Assembly (NCBI GenBank): GCA_037179335.1
Contig: JAKZHN010000001.1
Location: forward strand, 186,001-250,000
Direction: 5' to 3'
DNA length: 64,000 nt
Source: Cyclaneusma minus
Taxonomy: Eukaryota; Ascomycota; Leotiomycetes; Marthamycetales; Marthamycetaceae
Within the stretch, counting starts at the first letter, position 1, and each line of letters begins with the position of its first letter. Below the pieces are notes generated by a model. The model was not told where the DNA came from. It ran no database searches and saw only the letters and a program-made list of their open reading frames with translations. Positions 1 to 12,379 of the stretch are shown here, in pieces. The position numbers and the translations under genes were made by a program.

Positions 1-329
1 GGAGCTCCTGCGGCGTAGAGTCGTTAGGCATATGCGCAACTCAAAGTTACTTCCGTCTTCTCATCCCGGCGCCAGATTGAAAAGAGCAGTGTCAGGAACT
101 TCTATCAGCAGAAACTGGTTTGCTCAGCACCAGATTACCTCGCCGACGGCAGAGCATAGTCAGATGTCAGGTTGGGATTCTTACCGGGCCTGAGATATCC
201 TTCAACCTCTAACTTTGGTAACTTTACTTCTTACGCTATGTCGGGAACCTAAAGCCTTGGACCATCACCAGGCGATCTCCCACGTTCAAACGTGAAATCC
301 TAAGCGAATTCCTACTGTCGAAGAGCAGC

Positions 330-3300
330 ATTATCTCCTTACAGAAGCAGCATGGCGCGTACATGGAGTCCATCTTGGATGCGATGTTGAAATGTGCTAA
401 GGTTTCCGTGGGGTGGTATTCAGGTATTGGGAGAAGTAGCGGTCGCAAAAGTCGAGGGCAGATGCATAGGTTGGTACTCGCGCCATATTGTCGTAGATGG
501 CGTTCCAAAAGAAGAGATGCGAGGCCTTTATATACCCCAGGTCCTCTGCTTTCAACTCTGGGGGATCTTGACTCGTGACTCAAATCACTCCAGCCCAGCC
601 TGAAATGAGAGTTAGCGAAACCAACAGCAGCACTTCCGACCAAAAGTAGTTAGTTCGCTCGACGACAGACCATCCCAACAACGGCAGTGTACCGTGAGTG
701 CCAGATGTCAACTCTCTCCAGCATCGCGAATACTCCTCAACCCCTCAAGCCTGACAACTTCTTTCGTCTCCGGCTTCCCAAAGCTCAGACCGCATTTCTG
801 ACTCACAGGCATATGAAGACGCAGTTTGATCCATTTCTTTATCTTAGAAGAGAGGGAATCCTCGGTCTTTTTATACCTAAAGTTCCCTGCCTCCAAGCTC
901 CCAGAATCTGAATTGGCATATGACTCAGCAGCCCAAAGCAAACGAGCAAATGCAACGCCAGCGGAAACAAGGGGGTTATGCGTTCAACCGACAGCATACT
1001 ACCTCACCGACAGCCAAGTGTGGTAGTATGCTAACCAATACTCGAGTGTTCTCTTGCTACCTCAAAACACACATGGCGTGTATCTGATAATTTTCCTTGC
1101 CTCTCTTGGAGAACACAGCGATCACGCAGCTTCTGACTTCCAGGCCGATATTGTGTGTCTGAAATGTTTTCCGACTTGTCTTTTCAAGATGGGCGAGGTT
1201 GGGAGCCTTTATATATCCCAAATCTTCCATTTTCAGGTTCTGAGACTGATTTGATTTATGGCACAGCTCGGCCCATGCCATAGAAATCTGACGAGGCAGT
1301 GGCAAGTCACTGCAGTGTTGACAAGAGATCGCTTATTGGACGGCAGACCGTCTCGTCAACAACAAGGCATGGTCTCATAGGACATCCTCGTTCAACCTTT
1401 CCCACAAGGTTACAAGACCAGAATATCCTCAAATTCTTTTTGGCAACATATCAAAATTTTGAAGACTTTGTCATCCCTGGATGACATCTGAACATCAAGA
1501 AGGGCCTCGTGTGATTCTGTATTGGCTCTTTGGAACAGGAGATTAATGGTCGTTATATACTCCAAGCTCTTTTCCTACGAGCTCTTGGAGTCTCTCCTTG
1601 CACGTAATGAAGCCCAGCCCCGCGTCTGACACTTGACAAGAGCAACGCCGGCAGCTTCCAGATCGACAGGAATCACTTAGTCGACAGCGGGCAATCCCAC
1701 CGACATCAAAGCATGAAGTACCACATGACATCTTTCGACTTTCAGATTTCCTAGTGAAACGAGGATACTCTCGAGTCTGTCCTGACAAGTTGTCTTTCCT
1801 TCAATCTCCGTCCGTGGGGCTCTCAAAGTCTCTTACTCCCAACCATTGCCCTGTTCACCAAGTACTACAATATTTGAGGCTTTCCATGGCAGGGGGATCG
1901 ACCTTTATATATTTGAGCATCCTCAATGATCAGGATATCACCTGGAATGATCTTAACCTGTGACTTAGAATCAGCGCGCAATAATCTGGGAACACCGGCA
2001 TCAGCAACCTGCTATCAACAGGAACTCGTCTGTTCAGCAACAGGCGAGTTCACCCGGCGCTGACGGCAAATTACGTTGGATTTGATGCCAGAGTTGCACG
2101 CAAACTTGTCCATGAAGTCCTAGGCTTGTCGATCTGTTCTTGTTTCCGAGAGCCGAGCTCAAGCAGTCTTCGACTTCCAAGTGTAGCATACGGCGAGGTA
2201 TCAATTTCAATGTCTGGATGGTTTTCAGGAATGGGGGCTTCATGGTCTTTATATAACGATCTAGCTGAAGTCAGAAGAACTGAAGTAAGGTTAGCAAAAC
2301 ACTCGTTCAGTCAACAGCAGACTGCCGCATCGACAACAAAACAAGTTGAATATCAAGGCTACACTACTTGGCGCGCAGCAAATATCCTCAAATCTTTTAG
2401 TTTGATGAGCCGATGGTTTCTAAGACTATTGAGGGATCAGAATTCAGGCAGAGCTTCAAGCATGCGGGATCTGTCTAAGAAATGTAGTCGATAGCTTTTC
2501 AACGAGGGGGCTTTGTGGTCTTTATATACCCCAAGGAAGTCCTCTGGTCTCAGGTTTTGGGAACGCACGTGATTCAGTCCAGCCTAGGTAGTCTGTAAGA
2601 ATCTGAGAGAAACAATGCGAGCAACATACCATCGACGAGCACCCGTGCGAGTAACAGCAGACTGTCTCTTTGACAATAGAAGCTTCAATATTTGACTATG
2701 TTAACTAGTGCGTAAGCATTATCCTCAAATCCTCGAGCTCGCTGACTTGACTCGTCTTCGAAAACATCAAGGGGGCTAGAATCCAGGTAGTCTGTGACTC
2801 ACAAGCCTGGATCATCGAATGTGTGCCATTGCCACTCGATTTTTCGATACCGTGTTCATGTGGGGATCAATGGTCTTTATATACCCCAAGGAAGTCCTTG
2901 GTTTCAGGTTTGGGAGTGTGACTCAGCCCAGCCTGTAGTCCGTGAGAACCTGGAAGAAGTAACACTAGTAACCTTGAAAACTCGTGCGAGCAACAGCAGA
3001 CTGCCGCATCGACGGTAATGTATGTCGGTTAGCAAGCGGGTACCGTGTTAGCTTCCCAGAAGTTAGAACACGCAAAATTATCTTCCAAACCTCAAATCTC
3101 AAGCCTGATAGCTGATGTCTTATTCTCCTTTCTGAGGACCCTAAAGGTTATGCACGCATGTTCCAGAAAGTCTGCGGCCTCCAAGCATACTTCCGCAAAG
3201 TAGTGCGTTGCATCGATGACTTTTGGATGTGAGAATTCGTGGTCTTTATATACTTGAAGGCGGCAAGTTTCAGCATGTTGAGCCTCTAACCCAGGGCTAC

Positions 3301-3960
3301 TGCATAACAAACTGGGAGAAGCAGCACTAGCAACTCCCCAGAGCTTGTCAGGTCAATGAACAGCAGACAACCTTGTCGAAAACAGAATAGGCTGGGCGTC
3401 AGACCATATCAACTTGCCGGGTGCGCAAGACCTCCCGGGTTTCTTTCAATCCTCCAGCTTGAGGAGTCGTCTCCTTTCCGAGAATCATGAGAGGGCCAGG
3501 GTTCAGGCACTTTGCGACCTTGAGGAAAGCGTGACCAGCATTTTCGATACCGTTTCCATGTGTCCATCTATTCATGGTCTTCATATACTGAGGGTCTCCA
3601 GATGCTGGGGGCTGAGGTTGGGTCGTTGGCATATGACCCAAGGCTGGTGCGTGCCGCATAGTGAGGCAGGAACATGGTTTCAGGAGCGCGATTGGTTCGA
3701 CAGTAGATCCATCCGGCCGCGGCTGGCGCGGACGGTGGTGTTTGATGCAAAAGACGACAGCTTCTCGAAGCACAGGCGCAGGCGACCGGTCACGGCGCGG
3801 ATAGAACAGGAAGTCATGTAACAATCTTTGGGGAACTGTATTGGATTCTGCTCTATATATGCCTGTTGGACATCTATTCCAGCTGGTCTGCAGGTCTGCA
3901 TAACCCAAGTCCTCAATATCGCCCGGCAAAGTTCGACCTTGGCTTCACGGAGGGAACAAA
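330..3960 (-). repeat. Array 1: tandem promoter-like units, minus orientation
   Basis: About eleven diverged units. On the minus strand the TATA boxes lie near 527, 868, 1208, 1553, 1904, 2248, 2521, 2876, 3245, 3581 and 3852, so the period is mostly 335-370 bp, with two gaps of about 272. The best copies read GGTATATAAAGACCA on the minus strand. Upstream on that strand (to the right) lies a CACGTG or GTCACGAG-type block, for example CACGTG at 2566-2571. Beyond it are CAACAGCAGACTGC/GACGGTAA elements, for example near 2990-3020. Several bodies carry GATTTGAGGATATT on the minus strand (plus-strand matches near 1423, 2387 and 2718). No unit has a conserved reading frame; the short ORFs here are not shared between units. 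The TATA-proximal GACCA and the body motif are shared with array 2A, so these two are one family in opposite orientation. Function is unknown. Confidence 0.8.
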
Positions 3961-4769
3961 GACCCTATATCTCCACAAGTTAGTGACTGTTGCATCAAGT
4001 TCGTGGAACAGAAACATGTAGTGTGGAGGTAGACAGGTAGTCAGGAAAAAATTAGAGTTGTTTGTTGCATTTTTGGTCTTCATCGAGTAGACTCAGGGTT
4101 AAAAATTTATCATCATTCTATCAAATGGAAGGCTGGAAGCCGCCAACGACATGCCAGGAGAAAGAAATTTGTTGCTTACATTTTTATGAGACCATGCGCA
4201 TTGTAGTGTCGAGAGAACATGCCGTCGAGAGTATCTGGGGATCTGCTAAAATCTAGAAGTCTTGTCAGCAGAGGAACACAAGAGAATAGATGTTCGAATG
4301 TGCAAGAGAAGAAGTTTTCAGAAACAGCCTCTAGTTAAAGGAATATAGCATTGTCATCAATGAATTGAGTACAAAGTCACTCTATGACTGGTGCCAGCTT
4401 GTGTATCATCATCAAAAGAAGGAGCATAACGAGGAAATGCAGGATAGACTTACCAATGGTCAAGGATGCTGAGAACGAGGGCGGGATGTTAGTGCTGGGA
4501 TCGTGAGTTCTACGGGAACGAGGTATAGCTAGTCTGCAAGTCAGCAAATGGCCGAAGCTGTTGTGACAGACAGTGATGTGAACAGGTGAAAGGAATTCAG
4601 AGGTGCACGAATGCGATTGGTGGTCTTCATTTGACGGTTCTTGAGGCCGCTCAGTAACACGGACCAATGTTGCTCATCATGATGTTCCGACTCGACGGTT
4701 CGAGTCGTCTCTCAACTAGAGAGATCAAGCAGAGGAGGGGGGAAAGAAAGTTGAGTACGTACCAAAGTA

Positions 4770-5124
4770 CTAAGTAACAGGCAGCAATGCTTGCGACCAC
4801 AGTGACACAAAGGGCCGGTGATGGCCGACAATGTGTGGGTGATGGAAAGGCGCAGCAGGAGTGTCTCGTCGCATGAACTCTCCATACTGTCCACCGGTTT
4901 GGCTGGTGATCCCCCAGAGGCTGTGTTTTGCCATGATGTTGTCCAAAAGATATGGACCACCGTATCCACCATTCCCAGAAGGGAAAAGATACCGCGGTGA
5001 GTAATCGGACTGTTTTTTCTCCTTGCTATCAAAAATAGGCCTATACCATAGTTTGAACCAATCCACGAAGGAGAGGAGGTAAGGGCCAGAGTGTTTGACA
5101 AGTGACGGGGGGTAGAGGGGGAAA
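4770..5124 (-). CDS. Putative exon of a conserved-looking small protein
   Basis: I do not recognise this protein. One minus-strand frame is open from an apparent 3' splice site (TTTTGTCAG, exon start at 5124) to a stop at 4770, about 117 residues. Its composition looks coding: many aromatic residues and Gly/His-Pro motifs such as FPSGNGGYGGPYLL, SQTGGQYGEFMRRDTP and PHIVGHHRPF, and no low complexity. No ATG suits the N-terminus, so a first exon should lie between about 5130 and 5320. The stop falls a few bases before a GTACGT donor-like site at 4756-4761, so the C-terminus may also be spliced. It lies downstream of RPS7 on the same strand. An adjacent exon candidate (minus strand, about 4453-4535) sits between TTGCTGACTTGCAG and GTAAGTC. 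A small membrane-associated or mitochondrial protein is possible but unsupported. Confidence 0.4.
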
Positions 5125-5321
5125 CTGACAAAAGGAAAATGGCAAAGTCACGGTATTGCAAGACTGCAGATGCAGCCTATATGTCAGCAAAATCACTCAC
5201 GGCGGGGGAAAGTCGGGTCAGAGGGTGGACTGGCTTGTGGTCATTGATGAATTCGCCAACAGTTACGCCTTTTCATGTCCCATAAAAGCCAACCATATGC
5301 CCAGTCCTGGTATCAAATCCA

Positions 5322-6269
5322 CTAGTAGTCGGAAGCAGAGCTCTGGGGGAACTCGAAGCGAACACCACGGCCAGTGAGGCGCTTGTAGACCTCGGAGTAG
5401 GTGTCGAGTCTGTAGTCAACACCACCACGCTCCTTCTCGTCCAAGATGACCTTCAGGACCTTGCTGCCATCTTCCTTGGTGCGGAGACGCTTGCCGACAA
5501 TCTCGACGGGGTAGACCATGTCGGTGAGGATGGCATCGTGGACAGCAGTGAGAGTACGGCTGCGGGGACGCTTCTGGGTGAGGGAAGTGCGGGAGCGGTT
5601 GCTGCGCTTGGGGCGGGGCAGGATGCGGCGGGAGGCGAGGATCAGGACGTGGCGGTCGGAGAACTTCTTCTCGAGCTCACGGGTGAGGCTGTTGGATGAT
5701 CAGCAATGAGCGCGGATGGGAGACAGAGGGCGCGAAGGATGAGGGGTGCGCCGCAGAAGATTCTGCCACAAAAGAAGATTAGAATACGTACCGCTGCTGC
5801 ACACGGTGGAAGCCCTGCAGGGAAGGAACGGGGACAAAGATGACAATAGCCTTCTTGCCGTGGCCGACTTCAATCTGTTTGGAACAAATCAAAAATCAGC
5901 ATGCGAGCTCCACAATAAGAGTGGTCCGCAACCCGTCCTGTCCCCGTGAGGGAACAGGTAAAATCCATCGATCCCATCGCATCCCACAACAGATATTCCA
6001 CAACCGCAAGGTCATCGAAGGGCCGTTGGCTCCGCATCGTCGAGGATGGACAGGATTGAATTGTTTCGGATTGGTCGAGCCTAAGAGTCAGGTCGCGCAT
6101 CTCAAGTTCTTACCTCGCGGGCGCTGACGAACTGAAGAGGGCGCAGAGGAGCCTTCAGGTCGGCGGTGTTGGTCTCGAGGTCGTAGAGAGCGCCAGCGAT
6201 GCTGGTCTCGAGCTCGGAGGGGTTGGCGCGCGAAGGGCTGTTCGGCGCGATCTTGTTGAGGGCGCTCAT
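5322..6269 (-). CDS. rps7: 40S ribosomal protein eS7 (RPS7), three exons
   Basis: This is a structural protein of the small ribosomal subunit. The exons are 6114-6269, 5792-5874 and 5322-5688, joining to 606 nt and 201 residues, the normal length for fungal eS7. The product begins MSALNKIAPNSPSRANP and contains the family signatures IEVGHGKKAIVIFVPVP, RLTRELEKKFSDRHV, RSRTLTAVHDAIL and the C-terminal VGKRLRTKEDGSKVLKV. Intron 1 (5875-6113, GTAAGA...CAG, GCTGAT branch site) is 239 nt, long for this window; intron 2 (5689-5791) starts GTACGT and splits an Arg codon. The start codon has AAG-ATG context and matches the family N-terminus. Codon use is strongly biased to C-ending codons, as expected for a highly expressed gene. 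Confidence 0.96.
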
Positions 6270-7006
6270 CTTGGCGGTTGCGACTGGTTGTTGTCGAGGT
6301 TGTCGTGGATGAGGTCGCTGAGTGCAGGTGGAGGTTTTTTCGCGAAGAAGTCTTGCAGCTGCAAATTCTGGGCTAGCGCCTTGGCGGCATTGGCGGCCTG
6401 GCGCCAGGGCTAGGGCTAGTGATGCCTCAGGCTGTAAGGTAGCTCGTGCTCCCTAGGTGGTGGCCCGGGCGTATTTGAGATGTGCTGCTCCGGGGCCTCC
6501 AAGCATTTTCTGTTACTTCAGTATTCTGTCCCCTCTGACACTCACGCACTACTCTCTTTTCGCAGCTGCATGAATTCAGATGAATGGACGAGGGCCAAAT
6601 TGAAGCCATGGCGAGAAAATCAGGAAGAGAGACCGACGCCAGAAAGTTGCGGCCCCATGTTAAGTGTTATGTTTTCTTCATCCTCTCTGCCTTCCGTTAT
6701 TGGTCAGCGGCGCTGGCGTTGACTGTATGTCATTTCTCGTTTGGTTCACTTGAGCTACTTATATTCTATTGGATTACTGTTTTTTTGGTCCTCCGCACTT
6801 GTTGCTTCTCCTTGTTCTATGCCTTCTCTTATATCTGAGAGGTAGTATCCCGTCACGTACGGACAAGCCTGAAAGAACCGGTTCATTGCTATTCCAGAGA
6901 CTGTGGGAAGGAGGCACGCAGGCGAGGACGTTATCCACATCCCCATGCATACGCATTATACAGGGCATCGCAATCTCAACTTTATCCCTCCGGCGGTTCA
7001 GCGGCC
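6270..7006. other. Intergenic, RPS7 upstream region
   Basis: This contains the RPS7 5' flank. A pyrimidine-rich minus-strand leader lies just upstream of the ATG. I see no ORF with coding character and no TATA-iteron unit. Confidence 0.5.
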
Positions 7007-8947
7007 ATGAGCCGCTCAAGCAGCGTACGAAATGGGCACGGCCAGGATGACAGATGGGGTGCATATGGAGATGACCATCCCACACTCTGCCACGAACCCC
7101 GATTCCAGACGCAAACATATCAAACACGGAAGCTCAGCAAAGTCATGCAGGAAACCGTACTCGCGAGTGTATACTATACCAATGGTAAGCTTTTTTCCTG
7201 GGAAGACCTACCGGATACTAGGTGGGCACCTCAATTCCAGGTACTAATGAAGTCTTCAGGGTATATCCATCGCAACTGGAGGCTGGCCGCTCTTGTTTGG
7301 CGCTCCAGGTGCTTCTCAAGACCGAGAAGTGTTCACTCATGTCTCTACATGCAGTAAGTACATAGAGCAGCCGGTTCGACAATGCACGTCGGCGACGCAG
7401 CTGGTACGAGCGCGTCTGAGGAATGATGTGAAGGCTTAGGGAGTTCTCGAAAAGGCCGCGTGTAAGACTGACCAACTACACCAAGTCAACTAGTCAAGCC
7501 GTTTCAGATGGGATCAAGAGGATCCTGATCCCGAACAAGCAAGCTACTAGTGAACTCTGTTGTCGGAAAAGTATTTCCAAAGACTTCGGAGCTCGGACAG
7601 CACTCGAAGATTTGTTTCCGTTCAAAACCCGAACCTCCTTCAAGCCCGAGCATCCAACGAAGACTGCTCCGCCTGAGCCGGCGAAGGCAGAGTCTCCCCA
7701 TGCATTTGAAAATTGAAACTCATTGGCGACGGAGGAACTGCGGACTCTCCAACAAGCAGTCGACTTTAGTTCGCCGTTCTGGGCCGTTACCAAACAGCAT
7801 GGGAGCAGTACATGAGGGCGCGAAAGACTTTCAGTCAATCTACATGTAGATCCTTAACCTGCAGACAAATGTTCCGGTGGCTCTACAAGCTTCAACTGCC
7901 AAGCGGCGCCGATGCGGGATTGAGAAGGTTTTAGTCCCGGCCCATCCGCGTGCTGCCGTGGGGTCGTCTCGACTTGCCCGCTATGTCATTCTGATGGATC
8001 CTGCAAAACCATTTCAGCTGGATCGACGATGTCGAACACATGGTATGGGTATTTGGGCATTTGCGAATTCTCTCATGGAGTTATCGCCATACACACGTGT
8101 TGGTATGTACGGTGTTTGGCACCCGAAAGTTTTCAAGTTGGGGGGTGGTAAGTCTGGATGCGCACCGTGCTAGTGCTGCCTTTGGGCTCCGAGAATTATG
8201 CAATCTATTCCTTTTTTACAATGGCCAGCTTATCGGCGTCTCATTCCCTTCGAGTTCGACGTCGAGTCATTATTTCAACTCAATGCACGTTCGCGAGTCT
8301 TCGAGAAGTTGAGGACAAGAAGTCAGAGACAAGTGTCAAGAGGATTGAGGTCCGAGCTCGAGCTAGATTTCCCTGAAGATCATATGCAAGGGGTTCTCCA
8401 CGGGTGACGGAGCATCTCCTCCACAGTTCACTCAAAGTTGCATAAATTCTGTGCCAAGGGGTGGGCAAGCCGAACCTCGAACCTACTTGCTTTTGAAGCT
8501 GCCACATATGCTGACATGCGGCCAACGACTCGCCTTGATACCCGCCATGTTCAGCAATGCGAATCCCAAACAACCTCGGCAGGACTCCAGGAATAGGACT
8601 TTCTGGCCGAAGGGAGCAGCTCTAGTCCCCTTGGTTAGAATGGCCTTACCAAATACCAGCTCTTGGACTCAAGCCTCAACGCCACCAACGCACATCTTAC
8701 AATCCAGGTGACTGATCGTCCCAAACCGTCGCATGGCAGGATCTGGACAGCAGACTTCTACAGGTTCTATTTCGTGAGATGGAAGACGAAAGTCAGAACC
8801 CTTGATATCAAATACTGTTTTTGAAATCCCAGCAATTCGTCTCACGGCGTCGAAATTCTCCGGAAGAGGAAGAACATTGAACTCAAAATGCCTTCACTTT
8901 CAGTTTCCGAACGAGCCGTCGAACCCTCTACCTATCAGAACGTTTAG
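7007..8947 (+). pseudogene. Eroded protein-coding gene, family not recognised
   Basis: Coding-like plus-strand segments are broken by stops and frame changes. A first segment begins MSRSSSVRNGHGQDDRWGAY at 7007 and runs to a GTAAGC donor-like site at 7184. A second frame is open from about 7429 and reads through stops at 7714 (TGA), 7813 (TGA) and 7855 (TAA); it includes RRPRVRL-like, DGIKRILIPNKQATSEL and SSPFWAVTKQHG text. A third frame runs through stops at 8594, 8636 and 8822 to a likely true stop at 8945, with KPSHGRIWTADFYRFYFVRW and SVSERAVEPSTYQNV. All premature stops could come from C-to-T or G-to-A changes. I do not recognise the family. It ends 338 bp before the next gene on the same strand. 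A live multi-exon gene with introns I mis-read is possible, but at least the 7714, 7813 and 8822 stops sit inside coding-like text. Confidence 0.5.
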
Positions 8948-9285
8948 GCTCGATTATTAAAAGTGTTTCGCTCTTATCGCTACCAGTAGCGTCCTGGCAC
9001 ATGGGCCAACTCACACCGGACATTCGAACCATCGGGCGCCATAAACCCCTAGATTGACGTTGGGCGACGGTCGCCTTCCTCTAGGGGCGCGTGTCTCTGA
9101 CGCAGCCCAGCATTCCTCGGTGCTTCGGGCGGCATGGAAGACTTTATGAAAAGGCTATTCGCCATCCAGGATGATCCATTAACTACCCTCGCTATCATAA
9201 GAAACTTCTCGGAGCCAAGTCGCCCCGCTGCAAAAAGAAGGTTGAGGTCCCTACCTACAATTAGGAAACACTTTCGTTCTTTATA

Positions 9286-12200
9286 ATGGCGACTCTCAGC
9301 AACCTTAACACCGAGGTTTATGTACCCTCGCGGCACCCGTCCGGTTCGTCTTCGAAACTGCGTCGGTCGAGTAGTGCTGCTTGCTTCAAATCCAACATTC
9401 GTTTTTCGCTGCAAGATATGGAGTTCCAGAATATTGATGGCGAATCGCTGTGCGATGTGAACTCGGAAAGAACTGTGGGATGGAAATCTGTGAAGAAAGG
9501 CGGCGTGAGCACTATGAGTGCTCCAGAGGGAAAGATCGATGGTGTCAGGAGATGGGATGGCGCAGCTCGTGGTTCAACGGAGTGGGATGCTCTGAAGCGA
9601 GTGAGTGTTCTGATGTTCCGGATAATGGATCTGGTGGCTTTGGACTACAAGAAACTCGACTGACATTCTATAGGATCCAGAGCTTTGGTATCCTGATGGA
9701 AACTGTCTGGTACACCTCTACGGCCAAGGACAATCGAGACGGGGACCCGCTTTCCGACTCCATTTCAGCGTGCTTATGAAGGCCAACTGCCGTCCGCTCT
9801 TTAAAGACTACCTAGACCAAGGATTTATTAAGGGATCGAGCAACTCGTCGGAGATGAGTTCTCCCATCTCTCCAGTCTGGGCCGACGGTGAATTTTGGGA
9901 AGAACCGTCACCATCCGGGTTATACGAGCTTTACATTCCAGCTCCCGCTCATCTAGAGCGAGACCAAGCCTTTCTCTACCATATCGCCACTCGAAACTTT
10001 TTTGCCTGGATCTACCGCAAGCCTCTAGTTGGCTCTCATCTCGGTGGTGCCTTGGTCGGACTGTTGAACATCATGGCGGAATACAGATCTCCAGAAGAGG
10101 ATAATGTCCAGGATATCTTAGACTTTATTGACGAGGAAGGATATTCAGATATGAAGAACCATCCGGACCATGCGCTCGCGATACTGTTTTTGTCGGAACA
10201 TTTCCGATGGAAGGGGCTGTGGATAGATGCCTTTGCGCACTGTGTTGGCATGAACCACAAAATCATGCACAGCTCTGAATTCGAGGTAGGCTTGCTGCCC
10301 AGCTTGACAGACCTCAGATAGAAGGTGCTGACCACATACCAGTCAATCACTCCAGTATCACGAGCACTCGTCAGCCGTGCTCGTATGGAAATGGATTTCC
10401 GTCTACACAGATGTGGAAAATCGCTCAGCAATTTCTGCGAAGCCGAGCTCCTACCAGCCAACCTAGGCATTTCACAGCTCGCCCGCGATCAGCTGGACCT
10501 TTTCCGCAACTTCCTACAGTCTTACTACGTAGCCCAGTTCGGCTACTATCCTCCACCCTCTCCTGCCAAGAACAAATCATTCTCCAAAGAAGTCTTGAGA
10601 ACTATGCGTCAAGAATTCGAGGATTTGTACGCATTCTTGGTTAACGAAAACTCCACAACCGAAACAGAAAGCACACAATCCGACGGCGGAATCAGCGTTC
10701 TGCAACTTCTGTTGGTCGTTGACAGACGGCAGCGATACCGTAACCTCCCTCATATGGTGCCTCTGGTACCTGATGTCATTGAACTTCCAGCACCTGTACC
10801 ACTCCACAAACGCCTTTCACTTGGATCCAAGTACGCCTTGACTGAAATGAAGGCCGTCAAAACCGCCACTGTCAATGCTCACAAAGCCGCTACCAACTGG
10901 CCCAAGTCGGGTCTGCTCCCATCATCCCACATCGTACGAGCATACCTAAACTTCGAGAAAGAGCTCATCGACAGCAACTTGCCAACAGACGGCAAAATCA
11001 AAGCCAACAAAAACGTTCTCTCCTTGGCCGATGGCCGCCGCGTCCGCTGGATCCTAATCTACACCATGCTACAAACCCTCCGTTCCTGCACAGACATCCC
11101 CTACGAAGTGACCGATACCGAAAACTGCACCTACAACCTCTGCGTCCAGACAGCCGGTTGTCCCCCCTGGGACGGAGAAACCAAAGAAACCATCGAAATC
11201 CCCTCTACCTTCCTCCCCACCCGCCAGCCCATCAACAAGCGCCTCTCCACCATCTCCAACCAATCAGCACCCCGCGGCCCAACCCCAGACATGGATTTCC
11301 ACCTCCCCTACATGTCCTCCTCCGAGCTACGTTCCAAGAACGGCTTGAAACCCTTGAGCTTGGTAGACTCCAAAACCCTTGAAATCCTACCTCCTCTTCC
11401 TCCCCCTGCTTTCAGCTTCATGAGCGCCACCAGCCACAAAACTGGCTCGAAACCAGTGACTCTCTCCGACTCCACCTCAAATCCCATCGCTCCTCCCCTC
11501 CCTAGCCCTGCTTTCAGCTTCATGAGCACCGCCAGCGCCACATCAAGCTCATCCTCCAGTCATGGCGGTACGCGCTCCAACCGCCTCTCCACACTCCTCG
11601 AAAATCCCACTTCTAATCCTACGCACAACCAAAGCCTCAGCCATCCTCCATCACACAAGAAGAAGGGTTCTATCAGGAACGCCCTCGCGAGTTTGAATGC
11701 CGCGCCTGTGGCAACACATCCTGTTTTTAGGGATTTGGTCCTTGCTCCACCTGTCGTGCCGCAGGGAAGTTCCATGTACGGAAGCAGCAGGCCTAGTACT
11801 TCATATGGAAGCAGTGGGCATAGTACCGCATCGTTGGGCAGGCCTAGTACTGCATCTGTGAGCAGGCCGAACACTGCATCACGCTCTTACTGCGAAATTG
11901 TACTACCCGTGTACGGAAACGGACTGCATCATATCAGTTCGCGTTCTTTGTCAAGCGGGTCATTTGAGCAAAAGCCGCTGCCTTCTGTCCCAGCCGAGAA
12001 CACACAAGTTTCTTACGAAGCCACCATTCCTCGCGGTACCGGCAGAGTGGTGTCAGATGGATCGGACCACTCGCGAGCTTCGCGCGGTTCGTTGAGTTCG
12101 CGGTGGTCGAGGAGTGATGATGGGCAGACTTCGCAGCATTCGAGTGGATCGAGGAGCGATGTGCAGAGTGTGCATGCGCCGGACTCGGGCTTTGCGAGCA

Positions 12201-12379
12201 TGTTGAGAGAGGAGGAGATTAAGGAGGTGGTGGAGGAGGAGATGAGTTTGGCGGAGCTGCTGGAGAGGCACTTGACGAGACGGCTGGGGCTTGATGAGGT
12301 GGAGGTGGAGGTGGGGAGTGTGTTGGGGGAGTTGAAACCGGCGAGTTTGAGGCCGGGGAGGCCGAGGAGTATTTACTAG
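9286..12379 (+). CDS. Large fungal protein of DUF8004 type, three exons
   Basis: The exons are 9286-9600, 9674-10285 and 10343-12379, giving 987 residues. Introns are 73 and 57 nt (GTGAGT...TATAG; GTAGGC...CCAG), both phase 0. The conserved part is roughly residues 100-430. It starts RDPELWYPDGNCLVHLYGQG and continues through VLMKANCRPLFKDYLDQGF, DGEFWEEPSPSGLYELYIP, FAWIYRKPLVG and a long helical stretch ending near WDGETKETIEIPSTF. This matches my memory of fungal proteins labelled DUF8004; I could not check it. The N-terminus is Ser-rich. The C-terminal half is low-complexity Ser/Pro/Thr with short internal repeats (PPLPPPAFSFMSATS-type near residues 345-385; RPSTAS/RPNTAS near 490-515) and an acidic helix (EEEIKEVVEEEMSLAELLE). 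There is no signal peptide or membrane segment. Biochemical role is unknown; a cytoplasmic or nuclear regulatory scaffold is only a guess. Confidence 0.85.

Noticed and set aside
5875..6113. Intron 1 of RPS7 might host a box C/D snoRNA (TCGATGACC ... CTGAT)
   Set aside because: The C-box-like word is imperfect, no terminal stem is visible and the CTGAT is better explained as the branch site.
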